From positions 829,907-893,906 of the forward strand of contig CAXAMN010021696.1 of NCBI GenBank assembly GCA_963970005.1: 64,000 nucleotides of DNA, given 5' to 3'. Positions within the stretch are counted from its first letter, which is position 1, and the number at the start of each line of letters is the position of its first letter. This document shows positions 1-10,295 of the stretch, in pieces. The notes beneath the pieces were generated by a model. It was not told where the DNA came from and searched no databases. It was given only the letters and a program-made list of their open reading frames with translations. The DNA comes from Durusdinium trenchii. Its lineage: Eukaryota > Sar > Dinophyceae > Suessiales > Symbiodiniaceae. Position numbers and translations under genes: made by a program.

Positions 1-310
1 CCACAAGATTTCATCTTGGACTCGTATTGAGTCAGATAACTTGCTTGACGGCTGGCAGCAACGAGCCTCGTGCAAGCCAAGGTGACTACCTGGGAAGACC
101 ACAGTCCCCATGCTCGGAATGTCCAACATGCCGAAAGTGAAGACCATGTAATGCCACTGGCGAGCTTTCAAAAAGAGGCAAAGGGAATTGCATCTCCCAT
201 GCCTCCCCCGAGGGGGAGGCAACAAGGGAGCACGTCAGACGCTCCTCTCCAGAAACGGCTCATCGCCGAGAGCAGAGCAGGACATGCAGCATGGGCGGCG
301 AAAGAGGGCA
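1..310 (+). repeat. Repeat S, copy 1
   Basis: This stretch matches the reverse complement of 3750-4190 and 20900-21330, including the run around 100-150 and the segment ending in the GAGCAGAGCAGGAC block near 270-285. It is a dispersed repeat. The short ORFs that cross it are not conserved in frame between copies, so I do not call them genes. Boundaries are approximate, and the left end is cut by the window. Confidence 0.6.
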
Positions 311-1034
311 TGGGATAGGCAAGTACCTTTGCAAAACAAGGAAGCAGCAAAGATTGTCATTTCATGGCATACAAAACAGGACAGAGAACCAATCCTACAT
401 TGGATGATCGCACAAACAGGCACCACCAAAGAACTGCACATGATGAGGAAGCGCAGCAGGAAAGACATTCTGAGCTACATGAGTCATGGAACTCCAACAT
501 GGAAAAAGAAAGGTGAGGCTCAAGGAAAAGCGAAGCAAACACCATGGACCCGAAGCAAACCATACACTTTCCCTTGGACCAAATTCCGCGTCCGAAAAGA
601 AGGCGGAAGCAACCCACCAAAGCCATCGCTCTCTTAGGGGCGGCCTTCGGAGCAATTTCTCCGAACTGACCGAGCGATGGAGCACGCGGCCGAGGAGCAC
701 TGCGTCGAAGAGCCCTCGACTTCTTCGCTGCTATGTATCACTGATGTCATTCAATGGTCCGTTTTGACCTCCAAACAACCGTCCGTTGCTGCGCGAACGC
801 CCACACGTTCAGCCGCTCAGCGTGGCCAGGCCGGAACGGTTCTCCGCGGCGCCGGAAGGGTTCGCCAAGCCCTCCAGGCCCCAGAGTTCACCGCGGAGAT
901 GTCCAACGAGTGGGCAGATCGCCCCCTTTTTCCAGCGAGAGTGGGCAACTGCACATGTGTTTCAAGAAAGAACCGTCGGACCGCACTGCGACCATCCCTG
1001 CTCAGGTGTCAAGGTGGCCATTTGAATTAGGTGG

Positions 1035-1772
1035 TCAGCTGTAACCGTGTCCCCTACTTCTGCAATGGCAACAACTCGAAATTTGGTCGGTTTGGATTCT
1101 AAGGTGCGGAGACTTGGCGGGAAACTCCAGCTGATCGGACATGCCAGGCCAGTTTCGGCCTGTAGGCAGGGGCGCAAAGTCCTCAGGGAAGGGGACGAAA
1201 GCGACGTCCCAGGCTCGTGGGCTGGCCATTCGCCGGACTTTGTCAAAGGTCGATTCTTCACCTTTTTGACTGGATTTCTTTCTCGGCTGCGTTGCGAAGG
1301 CAAGCAGGAGCGCAAGGACTGCAAAGCAACTGTCTCCTTCGAGTAGAACTGCTCCATAGGCCTTTTCCACCTGACAGCCCATGCGCACGTCGTTTGAGGA
1401 ACTGTTCACCAACTGCTCAAAGTCGTGGTGTTGGAGGTGGGCTGGGCAGAAGACTGCAGCTTGCGACCATGAGGGAAAAGCAACGCGGTATTCGTGCATT
1501 CCTTGCAGGCCGGCTGCTGTGGGTGTGATGTCGACCTGGAGACCATACTTTTGCTCTTTTGTCAGAGTTGCTCGACGAGGGCGTGTCCACTGACTCGAGG
1601 TCAGCAATATCCCCTTCTGCTCGGAAGCTTGTGGGCGAATCGCTCGCCATTTTAACAAGAGACAGAATCGCAGTGCACTAGTGCCGACAGTGCCAAAGTG
1701 GTAGCCTGTGAATTTGCACCCCCCAACTGGTTTCCAGGTGTCAACCATCCACGCTGGCGGGAGGTTGGGCAT
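1035..1772 (-). CDS. Hypothetical protein, unrecognised
   Basis: An uninterrupted minus-strand frame of 245 codons. I recognise no family. The translation has a hydrophobic stretch in its second half (CFAVLALLLAFA) followed by basic residues, which could be one membrane segment. Around 1100 another minus-strand frame (KFRVVAIAEVGDTV) looks more protein-like than the end of this one. The original gene may therefore have changed frame there, by an indel or an intron, and continued to about 962. It lies just left of the 2.8-kb duplication, in sequence seen only once in the window. It could be a chance ORF. Confidence 0.3.
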   Translation of the reverse strand: MPNLPPAWMVDTWKPVGGCKFTGYHFGTVGTSALRFCLLLKWRAIRPQASEQKGILLTSSQWTRPRRATLTKEQKYGLQVDITPTAAGLQGMHEYRVAFPSWSQAAVFCPAHLQHHDFEQLVNSSSNDVRMGCQVEKAYGAVLLEGDSCFAVLALLLAFATQPRKKSSQKGEESTFDKVRRMASPRAWDVAFVPFPEDFAPLPTGRNWPGMSDQLEFPAKSPHLRIQTDQISSCCHCRSRGHGYS

Positions 1773-1839
1773 TCCTAAGAGGACTATCGGCAGGGTTTCC
1801 TAGCCCTGCTTCTCCAGGTCGCGCAAGGCAAATTTCTTC

Positions 1840-1921
1840 GCTATCTATCGGTACGGGGTAGACAGCACACCCAAAAATATGCAATTTGGGAGGCTCAGGA
1901 ACAAGACTCCGCACGGCCAAC
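1840..1921 (+). pseudogene. 3' end of a type B LRR gene
   Basis: Corresponds to the last roughly 27 codons of the type B gene that ends at 19078. The stop codon is not kept, and nothing upstream of 1840 resembles type B. This is the truncated left edge of the duplicated segment. Confidence 0.8.
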
Positions 1922-2036
1922 CTTGGAATCCAGATGGCTGCCCGTGCAGTTGTCTCTCCCCAAGCTTGTAAACAGTAACAGCCGCTAGCTACAGCTGTTA
2001 AGAAACAGTCAAGCAACAACTGCAGCCTGCTGCAGA

Positions 2037-2050
2037 CCCTTTCGGCTCAG
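2037..2050 (+). other. Spliced-leader relic upstream of type A gene
   Basis: CCCTTTCGGCTCAG resembles the 3' end of the dinoflagellate spliced leader (CCATTTTGGCTCAAG). It lies 84 nt before the ATG at 2135. The equivalent site in the paralogue is at 19196-19209. Confidence 0.45.
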
Positions 2051-2134
2051 ACGGAGACACGGTGCAGGTCAGTCCATGCTCGGCTCGCTGATCACATTTC
2101 AGTGTCCAGCTCGCAATGGAGCGAAGAAAGAGCA

Positions 2135-3328
2135 ATGGTTCTCCATCTAATCCTGACCACATTGTCAGGAGAGGAAGTCCAACTGACTGTTGAACTTCAA
2201 GAATTTGACCGCCTCCAGGAATTTGAAAGTGCAGTTCTGGAACAACTTCCCGAAATAGGTGACAGCAGCACCTTCGGGTGCGAACTGGACTTTCTCTGCT
2301 GCAACTCACAGCAGAAGTTGGTCGATCCGATCTGGCACACCCTGCGAGACTGCAATCGCTTTACAGTCGTTGTGAGCCCTTGTCTAGTCGCAGCAGAACA
2401 CAAGGGCCAATTACAAGGCGAGGCCAAAGCCCTGCGAGTCCCGTTGCACCACATTGATAGAGTCTTCCCACAGGCCTTCTCGTATGTAGCCAAGATCCGA
2501 CATATACAGGTGGATGCCGGCTATCGTATCATAGGGGAGTGCTCATGGCACCATTGTCAACACCTTCAAATGGTGCATCTAGCCAGCACAGTCATCAGTC
2601 TGCAAGCGCGAGCTTTCTACCGCTGCTACGCATTGCGCAGTGTCCTTGCTCCAGGTTGTAAAGAATTTGGACCACAGGTCTTTGCTGAATGCTGCTCCCT
2701 GTTGCAAGTCGGACTCAGAAACGACACTACAAATCAACTAGCTCCACAGGCCGAGCTGAGGCCCCGTGCCTTCCATAGGTGCACAGCACTGCGACAACTT
2801 GACTTCGAGTTTGGGGAGAATGATGCTAACAGTGTGACGCGGGCCTTGCCGGAGTGCTGCTTCCTGGAAGCTGGCCTAACCTCACTAATCTTGCCCTCAG
2901 ATTTTACATGGATAGGACCGGCTGCATGTGAACGCTGCCTCCAACTGCTACAAGTGGATCTCTCGCACACAGCGATCACAGAAATTATGAGCTGTGCATT
3001 TGCCCACTGTCACCACTTGCAACACCTGAAGCTTTCCAACAAGCTGCGAAGGATCCAGCAGGAAGCCTTCCTCAAATGCGCCGCCCTGACTGAAGTCAGC
3101 GTGCCACCGACCCTGCTCTATATTGAGAGGCGGGCCTTCGCAGGATGCATGCAGCTCAATCGATTCCAACGAACAGGCAAACGAATGACGTGGCGAGGCA
3201 CATACTCGCGCGCCAATGCGTTCTTGAGGTGCGATAACCTAGATATGCCAAAGTGGGTTCGATGGATACCGCGCAATCCCAAAGACGAGGATCAATGGGC
3301 CGATGACTCCTTCAGAGTCCTCAACTAA
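2135..3328 (+). CDS. BspA-like leucine-rich-repeat protein, type A
   Basis: An intronless gene of 397 residues from the ATG at 2135. Residues 1-90 form a compact N-terminal region (start MVLHLILTTLSGEE, then an amphipathic DRLQEFESAVLEQL helix, then two strands ending in a Cys) that I read as a ubiquitin-like beta-grasp; this is inference. From about residue 120 come LRR_5/BspA repeats of about 23 residues with the pattern AFxxCxxLxxVxLPxxLxxI, then a conserved C-terminal cap (TWRGTYSRANAFLRCDN). There is no signal peptide or membrane segment, so an intracellular protein-binding role is likely. Start: the paralogue at 19245 has an in-frame ATG further upstream, but here a 5-nt insertion (GGCTC near 2080) puts that ATG out of frame. 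A GTG start at 2102 is unlikely in a eukaryote. Confidence 0.85.
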   Translation: MVLHLILTTLSGEEVQLTVELQEFDRLQEFESAVLEQLPEIGDSSTFGCELDFLCCNSQQKLVDPIWHTLRDCNRFTVVVSPCLVAAEHKGQLQGEAKALRVPLHHIDRVFPQAFSYVAKIRHIQVDAGYRIIGECSWHHCQHLQMVHLASTVISLQARAFYRCYALRSVLAPGCKEFGPQVFAECCSLLQVGLRNDTTNQLAPQAELRPRAFHRCTALRQLDFEFGENDANSVTRALPECCFLEAGLTSLILPSDFTWIGPAACERCLQLLQVDLSHTAITEIMSCAFAHCHHLQHLKLSNKLRRIQQEAFLKCAALTEVSVPPTLLYIERRAFAGCMQLNRFQRTGKRMTWRGTYSRANAFLRCDNLDMPKWVRWIPRNPKDEDQWADDSFRVLN

Positions 3329-3749
3329 AGGTGCACAGAACCATATATGGCAACGCTTTGATATGCCTCCCTGCTGGCACCCGTGTGCTGGCCCTACCTC
3401 TGCTAGAGACCATCCTTGCTGAGTATCCAAACGAATACTTGCCCATTGCATAGACACCCAAGACTGCTTTCAAGAAAAAGTTGACAACTTGGACCTGGAG
3501 GATAGTAGGACTAACTGCCACACACGGTTACAAAGAAAGTTCAACACTAGCTGGCTAGCCTCTTTGACTAGCACCCGTGTGTTGGTCCTAAGAGTGCCAA
3601 TCAATTTCGCTTTGCCCTTCGCTTTCGTTGGCCTGAGTAGCTAGACAGTGCCCAGGCTGCTTCCCGCGCAGTGGTTCTGGATGGGCACAGTGTACAGAAT
3701 TAAAACGGCGTCTCACTCTGTTTCACCTATTTTCGTGTAGTTCATGGGG

Positions 3750-4190
3750 CCCTGCACGGATCGGCCACATCATACCTGGCCGCGTTTGAAAGATCTTGTC
3801 AGGTTTCCAATGCGACAATTTTGCAGCACACTTTAGGGGAGGAGGCCTTCCTCTCCCTTCGTCTGCCTTCGCGCAGCACATCTTGCGGCACATCTTGCTC
3901 TGCTCTCGGTGAAGAGCCGTAGCGGCAGTAGAGTTCTGGATTTGCTGCCTCTGTGCCTCTCCTTTGTGGGGAGGAGTGGGAGGTGCAACCCCCCTTGCCT
4001 CCTTTGTGTTTGAGAGCTCGCCTGTGGCATTACACTGTCTTTGCTTTCGGGCTGTTGGACATCCCGAGATTGGGGACCGTGGTCTTCCCAGCCTGTCACT
4101 TCTTTGCGTGCATTGAGGCATGATGCTGCCGGCTGTCACGCTGATTACCTGCCTGCAGATAAGTCCAAGATAGAATCCCGTGGGCCATGC
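3750..4190 (-). repeat. Repeat S, copy 2
   Basis: Inverted relative to 1-310 and same orientation as 20900-21330, with which it lies inside the 2.8-kb duplication. Minus-strand ORFs across it (to 164 codons) are not maintained in the other copies and are treated as non-coding. Confidence 0.6.
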
Positions 4191-4639
4191 ATGTAAGTGC
4201 ACTGTGAGACCAGTCATTTGTCTCCTTCATGCTCTTATGCTAAGCCTGACTGCGAAGGACCTTGGCAACAAAACCAGCTGTTGCACATGAATATCTACTT
4301 TCGAGTGCAGCTGCCCATGCATGGATGTGCCAGTCTGGCTCATCCTCTTGACAGTTCGTTGATGGACAAGAACTACTGAGAGCTTGCGCTGAATTCACTG
4401 CCCCTGTTTCACTCTTTCATGCCCACCTGGCACCTCGAGTTGCACTACAGGTTGCTCCCCTTTCCTTTTGTGTTGTGTTGGGTTTGGTTGGGCTGGGTTT
4501 TTTTTGTTGGGGGCTTGTTTCGTGTTGTTTCTTCCCCTGTTCGGTTGCAACCTGGCTAGTAACTCCTATGACACTCGACCAAGGTGACTTGTGCACAACC
4601 TGCGCACACAGCGCCTCCACTCGTGCAAAAAAAAAGCCC

Positions 4640-5289
4640 AACAAGCCAATCCCCACACTGCCGAGCTTCTACAACTTTGCCTCTGGTGGTGCCCCCTGCC
4701 AGCTTGCATGCTAACTTGCCGCAAGAGTGGCCCCTCGCACGCCTCAGTGCGCTGCGTCACATTGGGGTTCTGCTGCGGGTTCGCCGAGCAGCTGAACTCA
4801 ACTTTCGTGGGGTCCCCTTTCGACACCACCGCGAGAAGTTCTGAAAAGCATTTGCCACGACTTTAATCACATTGGTGGGGAATTGGCCAGACGACTTGCG
4901 TCGCTTTTTTGCATTCCTTAAACCAGTCTCGGACACTGACACACATGCGGACAGCCTGGACTGTCGCTATTTGCAGAACCGGCTGCTGGCTCTACGTTTG
5001 TGCCAAGGCCTGTGAGCCCAAAATTGAGGAGGCACAAGAAGCTCCGGCACTGAGAGCGAAGGATGACGGAGGCACACCAGACATTGAAGCCACAGGCCGG
5101 ACCCTGGCACCAATACAAACGGTGGTGATGTCCTTTGGGTGGAATCAAAGCCTAGGCAAACCGGACCTTCCTATGCACCACCTGCACGTCTACTTCCCAG
5201 TCCAGCTAGTGCACAAACTGGAAAGAATGAAAACAGACCTGAAGTTCACTGATGTCACCCCAGAGGATGACACGAAAAAAACACAATAG
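4640..5289 (+). pseudogene. Degenerate copy of gene X
   Basis: Several frames across this stretch match gene X at 22310-23574 in order: a LPQEWPLARL block near 4720 (LPQEWPMARL in the other copy), a FAFLK block near 4905, and a C-terminal block with V-V-M-S-F then VYFPVQL near 5125-5210 (VIMSF then VYLPVQL at 23334-23420). Stops and frame changes separate the blocks. The 3' part still has a 126-codon ORF (4909-5289). Function unknown; I recognise no family. Confidence 0.6.
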
Positions 5290-5324
5290 TGAAAGTGAAA
5301 CTAACAGCCCATACATTGTTGTGG

Positions 5325-5385
5325 GCGCCTCCAGGAAATAGGCATTCGAGCCTTTTGTGGGCGCGAGCAATTAAGATGTTTTACT
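5325..5385 (+). pseudogene. Fragment of type C LRR gene
   Basis: About 55 bp match the IGIRAFCG segment of the type C gene (25571-25625). The fragment keeps the order X then C seen at 22310-25786. Nothing else of the gene remains on this strand here. Confidence 0.55.
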
Positions 5386-5464
5386 CCCCAAGCAGCAGTC
5401 CATCACCGGCTCTCTTTCAGGGGGGGTGCTGGCTCCGGAAGATTCGGCAGGCTCCATGGAGGAT

Positions 5465-6340
5465 TTTTTTCAACGAGTACGGACGCCGTGTGGGCATGGT
5501 GCCCAGGTCATCATTGAAGGAAGGGAAAAACAGTCAGATGGTGGAGAAAAGGACAAAGACACCCCAACAACAAAAAACAACCGCCAACCACAGCCCAAAG
5601 GCCGAGTCTCCACCATCCTGTAGTCTTTCCTCTGTGCTAAGGTGAAACGAGTGAAACAATACTACTGACTATCGATGGGCCTGAATTCTTGAACGAAGAG
5701 CATGGCAGCGAAGGTTTGTGCTCTAGCAAAGTCTCAAGGAAGTCTTCAAATGGACTTCACATCACAATTGCTAGTGACCAGCGGCCACTGCACGGTGTGG
5801 CAAAAACATGGTCACGATGCAAGTCCCGAGCATTGATATGCTCAAACGCAGGTTATATCCATATCAAAGTGGATCAGTGGTTGCTATGCAGATCATGCCG
5901 TGGAAAATACCTTTCTTGTAGCACAACCCATTCAACTGGTTGCACTTACAAGTCAAGAGGCATAGTAGTTGGTAGTGTTCAGACAGTGGCGGCCATAGCA
6001 AACGACGAAAGCCTGCAGGTAAGGGTGCGAAAGGCACTCCCCCGAAGGGAGGTCATCTCAGCACCCTTCGGCACACAGAGGTGCCGAAACGGGGTGTCCC
6101 CTATTTCGTGAAATGCTGCGTCATTGCAAAAATTGTTCTGTTGCGCGCAAGGCCCGTGTGAAACAGGTGAGACATAGGACCTATCCTAGCATGGTATCTG
6201 TACCTCTTTGTACAAAATTGGAAATGTCGGACATCAACAGAGGGAACTAAGGTTCCCCCCTGGGCATCCTCCATTGCCACTCTCTACCACCCGCCTGTTG
6301 GGAACGAGGAGCTAAGGCTCTCATTCCTATTGGCTCACTG
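5465..6340 (+). repeat. Dispersed element R1, copy 1 (long form)
   Basis: Starts with a T-run then an ACGAGTACGGACGCC block and runs through landmarks shared with the other copies: a CAGATGGTGGAGAA block, a GGTGAAACGAGTGAAAC block, a TGACCAGCGGCCAC block, and a GTGGAAAATACCTTTCTTG block. It then continues through a C-rich palindrome near 6045 to a GAGCTAAGGCTCTC motif at 6308-6321. It matches 16738-15845 in reverse for almost its whole length and 11790-11165 in part. No ORF is conserved among copies, so it looks non-autonomous. Confidence 0.75.
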
Positions 6341-6469
6341 TATTGCGAATGGCGAAAAGAGGTTGGCGATCCTACTTAATGTTCGCACATTTCACTTGCC
6401 GTAGCTTACTGGCGGTGTGCTTATCCACCATTCCTGCTGCGAAAGCATTGCTGGTCTTTGATGCAGGTT

Positions 6470-6890
6470 CTGGAAAGTCTTCTCTCCATAGATCACTGAC
6501 ATCGGCCGGCAAAACTCGGTGCCATTCGGACTAGTCGAGTTACTCACATTTGTCAAGGGCATATGTCCTTCGCCATGTTTTGCTTTGTCTTTGTTTGCAT
6601 ATCGCTCGTAATTGCGTACTACCTGCAAAAGCGCATGGCGCCTTGTAAAGCAGGAGTGGAAACCTCCTGTAGAGAGGTACACTTGAGGAAGGCTTCTTAT
6701 GCCGTGATCCTCAGTTTGGGACGGTCCAACAGTTTGAGCTGTTGGCGGCTCGCACCGGCGGTGGAGCCTATCTTGTTGAAGTCTGTCGGCAAGGCAAGTG
6801 CGACAATGCCCGCCTCCAGAAAGCAGCAGTCCGGCAAGCATCGGTTTGGGTGCGCTGCCTCCGGCTCTGGCCGAGCCGATTGCTAGGGCA
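6470..6890 (-). pseudogene. Fragment of type E LRR gene
   Basis: On the minus strand the LRR and C-terminal cap region of type E is recognisable (compare 29000-29272), but frames are broken. It lies after the minus-strand C and D remnants, and is followed by the GAGCCTTAGCTC motif and R1, the same order as the plus-strand cassette at 24557-29800. Confidence 0.6.
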
Positions 6891-7091
6891 TTGATCTGTG
6901 TCCTCCCTTGTCACGGAGCGACACTATTCGGATGCTTTAGTGCCAAAATGCTTGCAACCGAAGCTAACTCTACTCGTGGTATGTGGCCTACTGTGGCTTC
7001 TGGCCTACTCTGGACTCGAGCTAAGGCGCGCGCCCAGACTCTTGATGAGTGACAGTGAGACCGCGATAGCTGTGGTCAGAGAGGCTTGTCT

Positions 7092-8797
7092 TCATCCAAG
7101 ACCAGGGGTGTATCCCATGTCTGGGATCATATGCAGCCAGGGTGGCCACCTCATATCTGGACAAATAGCAAAAGCATTCTCTTCTGCGTAGGCTCCTCGC
7201 CATTTGTGCCTTCCTGGCATCTTGGCGAGCCTTTTAAAGGCAGTGCAATCTTTTTTTCCACGAGTACGGACGCCGTGTGGGCATGGTGCCCAGGTCATCA
7301 TTGAAGGAAAGGAAAAACAATCAGATGGTGGAGAAGAGGACAAAAGCAACCCAACAACCAACCAAACAACCCAAAACAGAGCCCACAGGCCGAGTCTCCA
7401 CCATCTTGTAGTCTTTCCTCTGTACTAAGGTGAAACAGGTGAAACGAAAACTATTCTCTATCAAGGGGCCTGAATTCGCGAACGAAGAGCATGGCAGCGC
7501 GGGTTCATGCTCTAGCAAAACATCCAAAGTCTTCAAAGGGACTTTACTTTCCAATTGCTAGTGACCAGCGGCCACAGCACAGTGTGGCAAAAACCTGGTC
7601 ACGATGCAGGTCAGGAGCATGGCTAAGCTCCTTCGTCGATTGTATCCATGTTAAAAGGATCAATGGTTGCTATGCTTCATGCCGTGGAAAAAGCCTTTCT
7701 TGTGGCACAACCCATTCAACTGGTTGCACTCGCAAGTCCAGTGGCATACAAGTTGGTGATATGAAAGGTAGCGGTCATGGCGAACGACGCAAGAAAGCCC
7801 TACTTCCAATGTATTTTAGTGAGGGCGGGATGGCAAGCTCAACAAGGGCTGCACAGTTCATGAAGGCTTTAACTCGAATTGTATGGAGTAGGCGGCAGGA
7901 GAACTTCTCTGAGGCTAGTGCAGTGCACAAAGGTGAATTCCGTAATTTCTTCAACGTTGGAGTTGCAGAGGTCAACACTCTTAAGCAGTCGGCAACTCTC
8001 ACACGCATGCGCTCCAATAGCTGTAAAATACTTCGTGAGAGCAAGTGTGGTAATTCCCGTAGAGCTAAGACAGCCTGGTGCCAGCTCACTGGTCCCGGCC
8101 TGCAGTGTTGACCCTCGGAGGGATGGAAGCTCACTCAAGGTAAACTCAGCAAGGTTGATGCACCCTTGAAAGAGATAATGCCCGAGCTTGGCTTCGTTGC
8201 TGAACCTATTTGCAACCCCTTCCGATGCATACACCCATTGTAAGGAGCAGCATTCCGCAAAGGCTTCGCATCCAAATTCCAACTAACCAGGAGCCGAGAC
8301 ACTGTTCAGTAGTTTGCAGTCGCGAAAGGCGTTGTCGGAAATGCCTACAACAGTGGCCGGCAATTTGACAATGCGCCCAACCCCTGCAAAGGCCCCTTCC
8401 GGGACGATTTCCTCTGGGTTCATGGGGACATGAACAGCAAGTGGAACATGATGGATAGGACATCCTTCAAACTGTCCTGCGATGGCAGAATCACACTGCT
8501 ATCCCTGAATGAAAACAATGGTGTATGTCTTGCCTTGCTGTAGCCTGTCCCAGATTGGGTCCTCTGGGTATGTCTGGGTGGCAGTTTGCAGAAAGTCGAT
8601 GGAGCAAAACACTTTAAGGTCAGTAACTGAGGCCAGGTCCATAACCCGGTCCTCTAGGTCCTCAAATCGATCAAACTTTGCCACACTGAGAGAGACCTTG
8701 ACAGTCACCCCCGAGAGCGTTGTCAGTACCAAGGAGTAGTCCATGACCGGCTCCATTTCAGGGGAGTGCTGAGCCTGGATGAGTCGTCGAGTTCCAT
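7092..8797 (-). pseudogene. Type D LRR gene, disrupted by R1 insertion
   Basis: Minus-strand remnant of a type D gene. The N-terminal region (SLVLTTLSG, FDRFEDLEDRVMD) lies at 8756-8499, the LRR middle (FGCEAFAECCSLQWVYASEG) at 8282-7869, the KAFMNCAALVELAIPP repeat near 7860-7800, and the C-terminal cap (GRHKWRGAYAEENAFAIC) at 7230-7092. It is broken by several frameshifts and by the R1 element at 7244-7795, which splits the final repeat. A spliced-leader-like relic lies upstream at 8824-8835 (minus strand). Confidence 0.8.
7244..7795 (+). mobile_element. R1 element copy 2, inserted in a type D LRR gene
   Basis: Left edge: LRR sequence GCAGTGCAATCT passes into a T-run and the ACGAGTACGGACGCC start of R1. 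Right edge: R1 ends at a GGCGAACGACG block and the LRR sequence resumes with AAGAAAGCCC. About 550 bp thus interrupt a repeat that is continuous in the other type D copies. I see no clear target-site duplication and no long ORF. It is the best evidence that R1 is, or was, mobile. Confidence 0.7.
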
Positions 8798-8823
8798 GTG
8801 TGGCAGACTGCTTTCATTTGCTG

Positions 8824-8835
8824 TTTGAGCCAAAA
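8824..8835 (-). other. Spliced-leader relic upstream of type D pseudogene
   Basis: On the minus strand TTTTGGCTCAAA, an 11 of 12 match to the 3' end of the dinoflagellate spliced leader, lies 26 nt before the ATG at 8797. Confidence 0.55.
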
Positions 8836-8881
8836 GCTTCTGACTCTGCTCATTGACTGTTCCTAGGGCCGGAAATGTTTC

Positions 8882-9865
8882 CTAAAGACAGGTGCCAAGG
8901 CACCCACCTTGAACCTCACATGGACTGGCCCGATGTTGGGAAAATTCGTTGTATAGCTCTTCGTCAAAGGCATCCGAATCGGGTCTTTGAGGGGGGAGCA
9001 GCTCCACCCACAGGGGTTTTTCAAATTTGTCACACATAAAGAAAGCATTGTGCTCTGCCTGCAGACACTGTTCAACATCCCCCCAATCCAGGGAAGTAAA
9101 TCGTTGCTCACACCCGCAGAAAGCACGGATGCCTGTGTCACTGAGCTCTGTCGGGATGACCACTTCTTGGAGCGCAACACCAATTAAGAAAAACTTCTTT
9201 GCCAATTTTCGTGAGTCGCGGTAGAAGCTACATGCAATTTAAGGCTACACAGTGGCAAAGGTGGAGTGGAGTAGGGCTGTGATTTCTGTGCACATGAGGT
9301 TGACTTCCACAAGTCCTTCGCAGTTTTCACAGGCCCGCGGCCCGGTATTGTGAAAGTCACCTGGCAAACAGAGCTGTTCAATGCCTGTTCCACAAAATGC
9401 ACCTTCAGGCAGCGCTTGAGGTTTATTGGCATGGTCCATGACAAAGATGCTGGATGTAAGTGTAAGGCAACTCTCAAATGCATATCTGTCTGGCTGTGCC
9501 CCTGAGGGAAGAACATTGCTGTCCGTTTCGTGACTGACACCAACTCGACCAAGGGAGCAGCCTCCGCAAACACTCTTCGGCTGCACTGGACACACCCCGG
9601 GGCGGCCACCTTCTCAGCACGCAGCAGCCCTGGAAGGTTCCTTCTGCAAGTTTCCAGTTGCTGACAACTCTGCCACGCCGCAATTCCTGCATGTTGAATG
9701 CCCATTGCCACTTCCACATGCCGGAGCACGGGTGCAGCATGGAAGGCTCTGTCAGCAATTTCTCCAGGCGGGTTGGCGGGAACGCGTATGGCCTTGGGGT
9801 GGCTTTCCCCACCGTCAGCCTAGAACTGCCAGGTGTCCATCGACCGTGCAGGGACGTACTACGAT
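8882..9865 (-). pseudogene. Type C LRR gene, decayed
   Basis: Minus-strand homologue of 24557-25786 lacking the N-terminal third. Recognisable in order: MLRHVEVAMGIQH (about 9729), YAFESCLTLTSS (about 9480), GTGIEQLCLPGDF (about 9390), IPTELSDTGIRAFCGCEQ (about 9150) and the acidic end RPDSDAFDEELYNEF (about 8960). At least four frame changes and a missing segment near 9240 break it. It precedes the minus-strand type D remnant, as C precedes D on the plus strand. Confidence 0.75.
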
Positions 9866-9892
9866 TTGTAGTTTCGACCGTTGCAGAAGCTA

Positions 9893-10228
9893 GAGCTAAG
9901 ACAGCCCGGCGTTAACTCACCGGTCCTAGCTTGCAGTACTGACCCTCGGGGGGATGGAAGCTCACTTAAGGTGAACTCAGCAAGGTTAATACACCCTTGA
10001 AAGAGGTATTGCCCCAACTTGGCTTCGCTATTGAACATATTTGCAACCCCTTCCGATGCATACACCCATTGCAAGGAACAACATTCCGCAAAGGCTTCAT
10101 ACCCAAAATCTCGACAACCCGGAGCCAAGACGCTGTTTAGTAGTTTGCAGTCACGGAAGACGTTATCGGAAATGCCTACAACTGTGGCCGGCAGTTTGAC
10201 GATGCGGAGCTGTCGGCAGTTTTGCCAA
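9893..10228 (-). pseudogene. Type D LRR fragment, N-proximal half
   Basis: Minus-strand segment encoding the first LRR repeats of type D (APGCRDFGYEAFAECCSLQW, then INLAEFTLSELPS). Its right neighbour, in opposite orientation, is the C-terminal half of a type D gene (10376-10855). The locus looks like one gene whose halves have been inverted relative to each other. Confidence 0.65.
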
Positions 10229-10295
10229 GTTATCGCAAGGTACTGTTCCTTTGATGATCAACACATGCGGTGAGCAAACGCTACCCACCAATAAC

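Larger units (their letters stand above)
1840..4635 (+). repeat. 2.8-kb segmental duplication, copy 1
   Basis: Matches 18993-21761 nearly end to end: the last codons of a type B gene, the spacer, a whole type A gene, its 3' flank, one repeat S copy and a GT-rich tract ending at an A-run. The left boundary falls inside the type B coding sequence and the right boundary at the A-run (4627-4635). The two copies differ by scattered substitutions and small indels, so the event is recent relative to the other duplications here. Confidence 0.9.

Noticed and set aside
188..637. 149-codon plus-strand ORF at the left end
   Set aside because: Its first part is repeat S, whose other copies do not keep this frame; the rest has no support.
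5689..6111. 140-codon ORF in R1 copy 1 (and the 206-codon ORF 7491-8111 across copy 2)
   Set aside because: Frames are not kept in other R1 copies; the second runs from R1 into antisense LRR sequence.
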